Source: Syntrophaceae bacterium UBA4778
GTDB lineage: Bacteria > Desulfobacterota > Syntrophia > Syntrophales > UBA4778
Length of the DNA stretch: 7,990 bases
Direction of reading: 5' to 3'
Assembly: GCA_002403175.1 (NCBI GenBank)
Contig: DHHG01000185.1
Location: forward strand, 12,564-20,553
The translations under genes were made by a program, and so were the position numbers. Shown here piece by piece: positions 1 through 7,400 of this stretch (position 1 is its first letter; each line of letters starts with the position of its first letter). The notes under the pieces are model-generated. The model did no database searches, had not been told where the DNA came from, and saw only the letters and a program-made list of their open reading frames with translations.

Positions 1-166
1 ACCATTTAGCCTCTCTTTCCAATATCTTCAAGAGGCTTTTCCCCCATTATTGCAGGGCATAAGGATGGAACTAGGAGTAAGATTCTATAACCTTTGCCAG
101 AAGGTCGTAAGACAAATATTAATAGGCATATATCTGATAAAAAGCGTGTTACCTTACGCCTCTTGC

Positions 167-288
167 TTCGGTGAGAATTACGCGGCTGATTTGGCGGCCC
201 CGCCTAAGGTAATCTATCCCTCTCAATTGCGGACGATGAGATCATAGAGATCTTGCTTGATGAGAAGCACTGGAGAAATCCGGAGTGA
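167..288 (+). pseudogene. possible decayed C-terminal end of an unidentified protein
   Basis: One frame reads FGENYAADLAAPPKVIYPSQ up to about 228. The adjacent frame then reads IADDEIIEILLDEKHWRNPE and stops at TGA 286-288. The two pieces join into a plausible acidic, helical protein end if one base is shifted near 225-228. The second piece cannot extend upstream because TAA lies in its frame at 205-207. The first frame runs back to an ATG at 50, but that part looks random. I do not recognise the protein. It could equally be non-coding; the case rests only on protein-like composition and a clean stop. Nothing else is visible in 1-344 apart from a weak promoter candidate. Confidence 0.2.
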
Positions 289-293
289 TTCGG

Positions 294-321
294 TTGAGAT
301 CCCATAGGCTGGAAACCTAAT
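294..321 (+). promoter_or_regulatory. candidate sigma70-type promoter for the radical SAM gene
   Basis: TTGAGA at 294-299 matches the -35 consensus at 5 of 6 bases. CCTAAT at 316-321 matches the -10 at 4 of 6, with 16 bp between them. It lies 24 bp upstream of the ATG at 345. Such matches occur often by chance, so this is only a candidate. Confidence 0.25.
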
Positions 322-344
322 CCTTTTACTGGTAAAATATAAAT

Positions 345-467
345 ATGACTGAGTCTTCTTATATTTCTTTATACCGTAAAGGAAAAATACAGGAACGCAT
401 CAACCGGTCGTTGGAACTGATGATATCACCCGCATGCCCAGGCTCTGCCCGCGTAAATGCCGTGTAG
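345..467 (+). pseudogene. N-terminal segment of the PflX-type radical SAM protein, out of frame with its body
   Basis: ATG 345 opens a 40-codon frame beginning MTESSYISLYRKGKIQERIN and ending at TAG 465-467. PflX/COG1313 proteins, as I recall the family, begin with a segment of the form SYxxLxxxGxLxxRIxxxxxxL, then CxLCPRxC. This frame carries that whole lead-in up to the first cysteine (residue 31, codon 435-437). The body, starting with RLCPRKC, is in the next frame. Removing two bases near 438-439, giving ACRLCPRKC, or adding one base to the CCC at 437-439 restores one gene of about 304-305 codons from 345 to 1258. The Shine-Dalgarno for ATG 345 is weak. Confidence 0.55.
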
Positions 468-1258
468 ATCGTTTGACGGGGAAAACTGGGGTCTGCCGAA
501 CGGGAGAAAAGGCTGTAGTGGCCAGTTACTCTCCTCATTTCGGGGAGGAGTCGCCCCTGGTGGGAATGCACGGGTCCGGCACCATCTTTTTCAGTTCCTG
601 CAATCTCCTGTGTTCTTTTTGCCAGAATTGCGAAATCAGCCACCGTATGGTAGGTCAGATGGTCGAACCGGATGAACTGGCGGCCATCATGATCCGGCTC
701 CAAAATCAACATTGTCACAATATCAATTTTGTCACGCCGACCCACGTCGTCCCGCAGATATTGCAGGCGTTGCCCCTGGCCATAGAACAGGGGCTGTGTG
801 TACCGCTGGTTTACAATTGCGGCGGATACGAAAATGTGGAGATGCTGAAGATCCTGGAGGGGATCTTCGATATTTACATGCCGGATTTCAAATTCTGGGA
901 CAATTCCTGGACAAAGCGCTTCTGTAAAGTTGGAGATTACCAGGAAAGGACAAAAGAGGCACTGATAGAAATGCACCGTCAAGTCGGCGATCTGCAGTTG
1001 AATGAAAAGGGGCTTGCCGTGCGGGGATTGCTGATTCGCCATCTGGTCATGCCTGATAATATTGCAGGCACCCGGGAGATTATGAGCTTTTTGGCTCGGA
1101 AGATTTCCCCTCACACGTATGTCAATATCATGGGACAGTATTATCCCTGCGGGCCTGCCCGCCATGATGAAACGATCAATCGGCGGGTTACAGCGGCGGA
1201 GTTGGCCGCTGCTGTTCAGGAAGCGTTTCAAGCCGGTCTTTATCGGCTGGCTGATTAG
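434..1258 (+). CDS. radical SAM protein of the PflX type (COG1313), N-terminus frameshifted
   Basis: The 274-aa frame carries the radical SAM cluster motif CNLLCSFC (C56, C60, C63). These cysteines would hold the [4Fe-4S] cluster that cleaves S-adenosylmethionine. Further N-terminal cysteines (C5, C9 in LCPRKC, and C21 in GVCRTG) fit the family. Other family-like stretches are HGSGTIFFSSCNL, CHNINFVTPTHVVPQI, LVYNCGGYE, IYMPDFKFWD and SPHTYVNIMGQY. The family is distantly related to pyruvate formate-lyase activating enzymes (PflX-like), but its substrate is not generally known, so no reaction is assigned. ATG 434 is unlikely to be the true start: it has no Shine-Dalgarno, and family homology continues upstream in another frame from ATG 345. 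The frame is open back to 380. No pyruvate formate-lyase gene is nearby. It converges with the cupin gene, so the two are not an operon. A long antisense frame across it is a shadow. Confidence 0.85.
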   Translation: MPRLCPRKCRVDRLTGKTGVCRTGEKAVVASYSPHFGEESPLVGMHGSGTIFFSSCNLLCSFCQNCEISHRMVGQMVEPDELAAIMIRLQNQHCHNINFVTPTHVVPQILQALPLAIEQGLCVPLVYNCGGYENVEMLKILEGIFDIYMPDFKFWDNSWTKRFCKVGDYQERTKEALIEMHRQVGDLQLNEKGLAVRGLLIRHLVMPDNIAGTREIMSFLARKISPHTYVNIMGQYYPCGPARHDETINRRVTAAELAAAVQEAFQAGLYRLAD

Positions 1259-1343
1259 TTCATCTATTCAGGTAATATGGGGCTTTGAACCTCCTTCCAA
1301 TTTCGGCAGGGAATAAGGAATAGAGAGGACTGACTGCCTTTTC

Positions 1344-1355
1344 GCGATATATCGC
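1344..1355. repeat. 12-bp perfect palindrome between convergent genes
   Basis: GCGATATATCGC is fully self-complementary with no loop. It lies in the 128-bp gap between the stop codons of the radical SAM and cupin genes. It has no adjoining T-run on either strand and does not look like a standard terminator. It may be chance or a protein-binding site. No other terminator was found in this gap. Confidence 0.3.
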
Positions 1356-1386
1356 CCTCCTCATTTCTGAAGCTCAACCAAGCTCT

Positions 1387-1878
1387 TTATTCTGTCGTTT
1401 TCCCGTCGAAATGTTCTTTATCTTTTTTCGCGTCAGCATGGGTATGGTGGACAACACCGTCCCGATGATTGGGCGGAGCATAGAGCGTATACATCTTTAA
1501 TGGACCAGTGCCGCTATTGACGATATTGTGATTCGCTCCAGCAGGAATAAGTAACGCGTAGCCCGGGCCGATTGACGATCGGACATCATCAATAATGACC
1601 TCGCCAGTGCCTTCCTCTACGCGAAAGAATTGATCCACTTTGTGCACTTCCAATCCGATCTCCTCCTTGGGCTTCAATGCCATTACAACCAACTGCATGT
1701 TTTTCGCAGTGTAAAGAACCCGTCGAAAATCTGTATTCTTGACAGCAATGCTCTCAATGTTTTCCACAAAACCTTTCATGGCAACTCCTCCTGATGTAGT
1801 GCGCGTCAGAGCGCATAACATCAGAATGCAAACAACAACGATCATAGATAGACCTCTCACGAACTGATTATTTGGCAT
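1387..1878 (-). CDS. small cupin-fold protein, with optional signal-peptide-like N-terminus
   Basis: The longest frame is 163 aa. Residues 34-163 match a small stand-alone cupin family beginning MKGFVENIE and ending FDGKTTE. Cupin motif 1 is seen around EIGLEVHKVDQFFRVEEGTG and motif 2 around IPAGANHNIVNSG. Numbered from the inner start, likely metal ligands are H46, Q50, E55 or E56, and H84. Members bind a metal or small molecule in a beta-barrel; no specific reaction can be assigned. The extra 33 residues contain R8, a hydrophobic stretch (residues 10-25, LSMIVVVCILMLCAL) and a GVA that could serve as a signal peptidase site directly before M34. Both the outer ATG (1878) and the inner ATG (1777-1779) have AGGAGG exactly 7 nt upstream, so either or both may be used. 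The outer start is chosen here because of its perfect ribosome site and leader-like composition; family comparison favours the inner start, giving 130 aa. It is divergent from the first kinase. Confidence 0.8.
   Translation of the reverse strand: MPNNQFVRGLSMIVVVCILMLCALTRTTSGGVAMKGFVENIESIAVKNTDFRRVLYTAKNMQLVVMALKPKEEIGLEVHKVDQFFRVEEGTGEVIIDDVRSSIGPGYALLIPAGANHNIVNSGTGPLKMYTLYAPPNHRDGVVHHTHADAKKDKEHFDGKTTE
1787..1792 (-). promoter_or_regulatory. internal Shine-Dalgarno for the short cupin form
   Basis: AGGAGG on the minus strand sits 7 nt before the internal ATG at 1779-1777, which is the start expected from the family (MKGFV). It lies inside the coding sequence of the longer form, where it encodes the GG of SGGVA. 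It decides whether a leaderless cupin is made. Confidence 0.6.
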
Positions 1879-1885
1879 CTGCCTT

Positions 1886-1891
1886 CCTCCT
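1886..1891 (-). promoter_or_regulatory. Shine-Dalgarno for the long cupin form
   Basis: The minus strand reads AAAGGAGG and then 7 nt before ATG 1878. This match is as good as the internal site and supports translation of the leader-bearing form. Confidence 0.6.
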
Positions 1892-2080
1892 TTCGTTTGC
1901 GGTACAAATTAATATAATTGTTGCGTTTTAAAAATTTTAATCTATTTCAGACAGGAAGAAAAGAGGGTCACGTATTAAAAATCAACCGGAAACGAATTTC
2001 TGCTCGAGGTTAATGCCTGGACTGCAAATTACGCGTTGAAGAAAAAATTATCACATTCAGCCACATTCTTTTTAGCTGTA

Positions 2081-2089
2081 TGCTAGAAT
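2081..2089 (+). promoter_or_regulatory. candidate extended -10 promoter for the first sensor kinase
   Basis: TGCTAGAAT fits the extended -10 pattern TGnTAnAAT. No good -35 is visible 17 bp upstream. It lies about 120 bp before ATG 2211 in the 332-bp divergent gap. The gap (1879-2210) is A+T-rich. Apart from this site and the repeats at 2094-2144, I see only low-complexity A/T stretches near 1905-1945, which may hold the cupin promoter. Confidence 0.3.
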
Positions 2090-2093
2090 GCCT

Positions 2094-2109
2094 TTGAAAT
2101 CCATTTCAA
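2094..2109. repeat. inverted repeat TTGAAAT-CC-ATTTCAA, possible operator
   Basis: Two perfect 7-bp arms are separated by two bases, starting 5 bp after the candidate -10 at 2081-2089. This is the usual placement for a repressor operator. A partial copy (GGAATCCATTTTAA, 12 of 14 bases shared with 2096-2109) lies at 2131-2144, 35 bp downstream in the same orientation. No adjacent regulator gene is visible. Confidence 0.4.
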
Positions 2110-2210
2110 CCGCTTTGAGTCAAAATCTCTGGAATCCATTTTAAAGCATATCAGTTGAATTCTCTATGCTTACGGGGTATATATGACCCAAATTAACTTG
2201 AGGTCCGATT

Positions 2211-2603
2211 ATGCCTAACCGAGAGGATACTCTAGCATATGAGGATATCCGAGTATTGATCCTCGAAGACAATCCTGCTGATAAAGAACTCATGGAATTC
2301 GAGCTGCAGAAAGCTGGTTTTGTTTATCGTTCAAAGCACGTTGAGAATAAGAAATCCTACGTCAAAGCTCTCCGCGAATTTTGTCCCGACATTATCCTTT
2401 CCGATCATGACCTCCCCAGTTTCTCGGGCACTGAGGCCCTTCAGATAAGAAAAGAAATTTGTCCCGATACCTCATTCATCCTGGTAACCGGAGCTATAGG
2501 CGAAGAAAGGGCTATCGAGATCCTTACAGGGGGGGGCAACAGACTATGTCTTGAAGAAAAACCTCTCCAGACTTGTTCCAGCCATCACCCGTGCCTTACA
2601 TGA
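2211..2603 (+). CDS. receiver (REC) domain fragment of a split sensor histidine kinase
   Basis: ATG 2211 is preceded by GAGG at a workable distance. Residues 12 to about 107 form a response-regulator receiver: acidic pair E19-D20 in LILEDN, phospho-acceptor D65 in ILSDHDLP, and T93 in LVTGAIGE. After ILTGG the frame turns into unrelated sequence (GNRLCLEEKPLQTC...) and stops at 2603. The downstream kinase has ILTGGATDYVLKKNLSRL at the same point, and exactly that continuation is present here in the +1 frame. The conserved receiver lysine and last helix are therefore lost from this 130-aa product. The cause is one surplus G in the G8 run at 2529-2536. With seven G, one 672-aa REC-PAS-PAS-kinase would run from 2211 to 4230. 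As it stands the fragment would make an incomplete receiver, unless slippage restores the frame. Confidence 0.75.
   Translation: MPNREDTLAYEDIRVLILEDNPADKELMEFELQKAGFVYRSKHVENKKSYVKALREFCPDIILSDHDLPSFSGTEALQIRKEICPDTSFILVTGAIGEERAIEILTGGGNRLCLEEKPLQTCSSHHPCLT
2529..2536 (+). repeat. run of eight G at the frame break of the first kinase
   Basis: Eight consecutive G follow ACA. Read as seven, the codons become ACA GGG GGG GCA ACA GAC and give TGGATD, identical to the intact neighbour. The neighbour uses GGA GGG GCA and has no such run. Candidate causes are sequencing error, a real slipped-strand mutation, phase variation or transcriptional slippage. Confidence 0.85.
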
Positions 2604-4230
2604 TAATTATGAGCACCGAAAACGAAAGGAGGCAGAAGCAGAAAGAGACCACCTTCTGAAGGATCTTGAAAGGAGGGTTAATGAGAGGACCCATGAACTC
2701 GAGGCCGAGATGGTCGGGCGCAAGCAGGCAAGAGATGCATTGAAATGGGAAAGAGACCTGCTCCAGGCGATTATGGATGGGGCAGGCAATTTCCATTTGG
2801 TTTACCTGGATCGTGATTTCAATTTCGTCCGAGTTAACGAAACCTATGCAAAAACATGCGGATACAAGCCGGAGGGAATGATTGGGAAAAACCATTTCGC
2901 GCTCTATCCTCACGAGGAGAATAAGGCCATATTCACCCGCGTTCGCGATACCGGCCGAGCCGAAGAATACAAGGACAAACCCTTTATCTTTCCAGACCAG
3001 CCGGAGCGGGGTACCACATACTGGGACTGGACACTCACTCCCGTAAAGGATGACTCAGGTTCAGTTAAAGGCCTTGTTTTTTCTCTGAGGGAAACGACCG
3101 AGCGTAAGCGGGCGGAAGGAAGACTGAAAGAGTCTGAAAAACGCTTCCACAATTATTTCGAAATGCCATTCATGGGCATGGCTATAACATCTCCGGATAA
3201 AGAGTGGCTGGAGGCCAATGATAAACTGTGCTCTATGTTGGGTTACTCTCGCGAGGAGCTCTTAAAGAAGACTTGGCCGGAGCTGACTCACCCAGATGAT
3301 CTTGCACCTGATTTTGAACAATTCAATAAAATGCTTTCAGGCCAAATTGATTCGTATTTACTTGATAAAAGATTCATTCGGAAAGATGGCGCAATTATAT
3401 GGACGAATCTGGCAATCGGATGCATCAGAAATTCAGATGGCTCTGTTAAGCAATTCTCAGCTTCGATTCTGGATATAACCGAGCGCAAGCGAGTAGAAGA
3501 GCAGTTGAAACGACAAACCGCTATGCTTGAGGACGCGAATCAGGAACTAGAAGCCTTCATTTATTCGGTTTCCCATGATCTTCAAGCTCCTGTCCGAGCT
3601 GCGGAGGGCTTCGCAGCAATGATCCTGAAAGAACACAGTAGCGAAATGGATGCCGAATTCAGGAGAAAGTTCAATGTGATCATAAAAAATTCGATTTTAA
3701 TGGGAGATCTGATTCAGGGCCTGCTCGACCTGTCTCGTGTCGGGCGAACTGAAATTTCCGTAACCAAGCTGAATATGAAAGATCTGTTCGAGAATGTATG
3801 GCATGAAATCAAAAACATCAATCCGGGAAGGAATATAGAAATTGTTCAGAAAGAATTTGCTCCTGTTCACGGCGATCAACGCCTAATCAGACAGGTATTT
3901 TACAATCTCTTGGCCAATGCTGTAAAATTTACACAGCATAGAGAGAAGGCTATCATTGAGGTTGGGAGCTATTCTGAAGATGAACTAAATGTGTACTATA
4001 TGAAAGACAACGGTGCCGGTTTCGATATGAAGAATTACGAGAAACTTTTTAGGGTCTTCCAGCGGCTGCATAGCGCTTCAGAGTTTACGGGGACCGGTAT
4101 CGGTTTGGCAATTGTACAAAGGATTCTGAAACGTCATGGTGGGCAAATTTGGGCGGATGGGAAGAAAGATGAAGGGACCGTATTCTTTTTTTCACTTCCA
4201 GCAGCTTATAAAGCTAGGACTTCAATTTGA
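2551..4230 (+). CDS. PAS-PAS sensor histidine kinase, body of the split REC-first kinase
   Basis: The frame opens at TTG 2551, inside what should be the receiver's last helix (LKKNLSRLVPAITRAL). There is no properly spaced Shine-Dalgarno, so this is the continuation of the gene starting at 2211 and not a separate start. In 2551-frame numbering a charged coiled-coil spans about 25-68. PAS 1 spans about 71-190 (ending TERKRAE) and PAS 2 about 198-310 (ending DITERKRVE). The HisKA dimerisation helix carries the phospho-accepting H342 in SVSHDLQAP. The HATPase domain has N456 (NLLANAVKFT), D486 (DNGAGF) and GTGIGLAI. Catalytic residues are all present and there is no membrane segment, so it is probably a cytosolic sensor that autophosphorylates on H342. 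It may pass phosphate to its own receiver or to an unlinked one; no other regulator is adjacent. Ligands of the PAS domains cannot be told. Confidence 0.85.
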   Translation: MKKNLSRLVPAITRALHDNYEHRKRKEAEAERDHLLKDLERRVNERTHELEAEMVGRKQARDALKWERDLLQAIMDGAGNFHLVYLDRDFNFVRVNETYAKTCGYKPEGMIGKNHFALYPHEENKAIFTRVRDTGRAEEYKDKPFIFPDQPERGTTYWDWTLTPVKDDSGSVKGLVFSLRETTERKRAEGRLKESEKRFHNYFEMPFMGMAITSPDKEWLEANDKLCSMLGYSREELLKKTWPELTHPDDLAPDFEQFNKMLSGQIDSYLLDKRFIRKDGAIIWTNLAIGCIRNSDGSVKQFSASILDITERKRVEEQLKRQTAMLEDANQELEAFIYSVSHDLQAPVRAAEGFAAMILKEHSSEMDAEFRRKFNVIIKNSILMGDLIQGLLDLSRVGRTEISVTKLNMKDLFENVWHEIKNINPGRNIEIVQKEFAPVHGDQRLIRQVFYNLLANAVKFTQHREKAIIEVGSYSEDELNVYYMKDNGAGFDMKNYEKLFRVFQRLHSASEFTGTGIGLAIVQRILKRHGGQIWADGKKDEGTVFFFSLPAAYKARTSI

Positions 4231-4351
4231 ATCTGTGGACATCTATGATGCCATCGTAATTATTATTTGATCAGAACATAGCACCACCTACCTTTTTCGC
4301 CAGCATACGTTGAGCTTTCCTGATTGAAGCAATCTCAAAAATGCATTTCCC

Positions 4352-4381
4352 TTGACAAAATCAAGATAATATTCCTAAGCT
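4352..4381 (+). promoter_or_regulatory. candidate promoter for the second sensor kinase
   Basis: TTGACA at 4352-4357 is a perfect -35. A weak TAAGCT at 4376-4381 lies 18 bp on. The 223-bp gap between the kinase genes shows no terminator hairpin, so read-through from the first gene is also possible. The start ATG 4454 has only a weak purine-rich ribosome site (AAAGA). Confidence 0.25.
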
Positions 4382-4453
4382 GTACACCCTTCTGTAGAGG
4401 CAAAATTCATTATGGTACAGTGGTAAAGAATCGATCCATCCTGTAAAGATCAT

Positions 4454-7400
4454 ATGCCGCGACATCATTCCAAACCTTATGACGATATCCGGATACTAAT
4501 TCTCGAAGATAACCTGGCCGATAAAGAGCTTATGGAATTTGAGCTCCGGCAAGAGGGTTTTATTTTCCATTCAAAGCATGTCCAGAATAAAAAAGATTAC
4601 ATCAAGGCCCTGCGTAAATACTGCCCCGATATTATCCTTTCGGATCATGATCTCCCCGATTTTTCAGGTACGGAAGCCCTGCAGATAAGAAAAGAAATTT
4701 CTCCCGAGACGCCATTTATTCTGGTTACTGGAGCTATTGGGGAAGAAAGGGCGATAGAAATCCTCACCGGAGGGGCAACAGACTATGTCTTGAAAAAAAA
4801 TCTCTCGAGACTCTTACCGGCAGTCGGCCGTGCTCTCCACGAATCCTATAAACGTAAAAAGCACAAAGAAGCCGAATATTCTGCTGTAAAGAAGCTGGAG
4901 TTACTTGTTCAGGAGAGAACACGTTTACTTCAGCAGAACGAACATTTACTGAAGACCGCTCTTGAAAATTCCAACACCGGCATTTGGGTTGTTTCGCCCG
5001 AAGGTGATCTGAAAGGCTCGCCACAATTAAAAGTTCTATTTGGACATCCATCGGATTCGACTGAGATGGAAAAAATGGATTTTTATTCTCAAATACATCC
5101 CGACGATGTCCTCCACTTAAGGCAGGAATGGGAAAATGCAATTGGAAAGGGTGAAATTTACGAACACGAATTTCGTGTTATTTGGCCGGATGGGAGCATT
5201 CACTGGCTTGCTGCCAAGGGAAGAATTTCTCCTGAGATAGACGGGCAAAGGCAATTCATCGGGACTATCACGAAAATAACTGAACGTAAGCAAGCAGAAG
5301 AGGCCCTTAAAAAGAGCGAAAGACGATTACGACTTATTTCCAAGGCAGCTAAAATTGGTCTATTTGAATGGAAACGCGGTGAATCAGAGGGTTATTGGAG
5401 TCCTGAAGCATATGATCTCATCGGATGCGATCCGGCTACAAAGGCCACGCGCGAGCAATGGGATAAGAGATTACATCCTGATGATTTGATGCGCTTGAAA
5501 AAATTTTCCGAAGTTATGGATCAGGCCCAGGCCGGAACTCAGGTCCCTACCCAGCGCTACGAATATCGTGTACTGCATGATGATGGGGCAATCCTTTGGT
5601 TGGGCTCAGTAGCGGACTTCGAATACGAGAACGGGAATCTGATCATACGGGGTGCCGTACAGGACATCACCGAACGAAAAGAGATAGAGGATAAACTGCG
5701 AAAGAGCGAAGCTCGACAGGCATTCCTCCTTAAACTGAGTGACACGCTACGGCCGATTCATAATCCAAGCGAACTCCAGCGCACCGCATGTACGCTGTTA
5801 GGGGAGCATCTCGGGGCCGATCGCGTATTTTACGGAGAGTATCACCACGACGAGGGCTTTGTGCTCGTCCCACCAGATTATTTCCGACCAGGGGACAAAA
5901 GTCTGGCCGGACGCCACCAGCTCGCAAATTTCCGGGAGGTTTTGGAGCTATTACGTAGCGGCCGTACCCTCGCCATCACCGATCTGGAGAATTCACCGAT
6001 GGTCCCGGAGAGGTCGCATACAGCTTACAAAAAAATTGGAGCCCGCGCCTTCATTGCAGCCCCTCTGGTACGCGAGGGGAAGCTTGTAGGGACGTTAACT
6101 GTCCTTTCAGGCAAACTACGGGAATGGACGCCCGAGCAGATGGAGCTGGTCCAGGAGGTCGGAGAGCGAACCTGGGCTGCGGCCGAGTTGGCCCGAGCGG
6201 AAGAGTCATTAGGTGAAAGCGAAGAACGTTTTCGTGTCCTGGTGGAGTCCACTACCCAGGCAGTCTGGGAAACCGATGCACAGGGCGTTATTGTCGGAGA
6301 CTCGCTATCCTGGCGGGCCTATACGGGGCAGAGCCTGGAAGAATGGATCGGGAACAGTTGGCCAGATGCGGTCCATCCCGATGACCGGGAGAAGGCCAAG
6401 AAGCGATGGCGTAAGATCGTCAAGAATGGCTCACAAGTTGATGTAGAATTCCGGCTTCGCGCTCCGAATGGGGGCTGGCGCTGGACCAATCTTCGGGCCA
6501 CCCCCATTCGTCACCCCGATGGCACGGTTATCAAGTGGGTCGGAATGAATACGGATATCACGGAGCGCAAGGAGGCTGAAAATGCACTACACGAAAGCGA
6601 AAACCGCTTCCGGTTAATGGCCGACGGCACGCCTGTGATGATTTGGGTTGTTAATACATCTGGACGCATTGATTTTGTGAACAAGGCCTTTTTGGATTTT
6701 TCCGGAATTCCCCTGAACAGAATTCAGTCGCAAGGATGGCTGGCTCTGGTGCATCCGGAAGATAGAGCTTCTTTGGAGAAAATTTTTTCAGAATCTATCA
6801 AAGGGAAGAAGCCCTTTTACGCACCGGCACGAGTGCAGCGATTCGATGGAGAATGGCGTTGGGTGGCAAATTATGGACAACCCCGCTTCTCAGATGCCGG
6901 CGAGTTCTACGGCATGGTCGGAAGCAGTCCCGACATAACCGAAAGCAAGATGGCCGAAATAGAGAGAGAGAAGTTAATTTCCGAATTGGCCACCATCAAT
7001 AAGGAATTGGAATCCTTTTCCTACTCGGTATCGCACGATCTTCGTGCTCCCTTGCGGGCAATTGATGGATTCTCGTCGCTGCTGCTAAAAACTCTGGAAG
7101 GAAAACTCGACAAGGATGAAAGGCGCAGGTTTAATCTCATTCTGGATAGCACAAAAAAAATGTATCACTTGATAGATGATCTGTTGGCACTTTCCCGTAT
7201 CGGCCGCACTGAACAAATTCTAGAGAAAGTAGATATGAACAGGTTGGCGGAATCCGTTTGGCAGCAGCAACTCGCAGCGAATCCGGACCACAAAATTGAT
7301 GTAAAAATCGGGAAGCTCCCCAGCGCTATCGGGGATGAAGGTCTACTGAGACAGGTGTTTTTAAACCTCTTGGCCAATGCCGTTAAATTCACGAAAAAGC

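Noticed and set aside
50..247. 65-aa plus-strand open frame beginning MQGIRMELG
   Set aside because: No ribosome site, no recognisable motif, and most of it looks random; only its end may belong to a decayed gene.
359..1231. 290-aa antisense open frame over the radical SAM gene
   Set aside because: It lies entirely opposite a well-supported gene, lacks recognisable domains, and its composition mirrors the sense codons.
1344..1355. Bidirectional terminator between the convergent genes
   Set aside because: The palindrome has no loop, is A/T-centred and has no T-run on either side.
2551..2603. Genuine overlapping two-gene arrangement (receiver gene, then kinase gene with a TTG start)
   Set aside because: The TTG lies inside the receiver's last helix with no spaced Shine-Dalgarno, and the intact paralogue shows that the two parts form one protein.
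4764..5141. 125-aa minus-strand frame and other antisense frames over the kinases
   Set aside because: All lie opposite strongly supported kinase domains and have no family signature.
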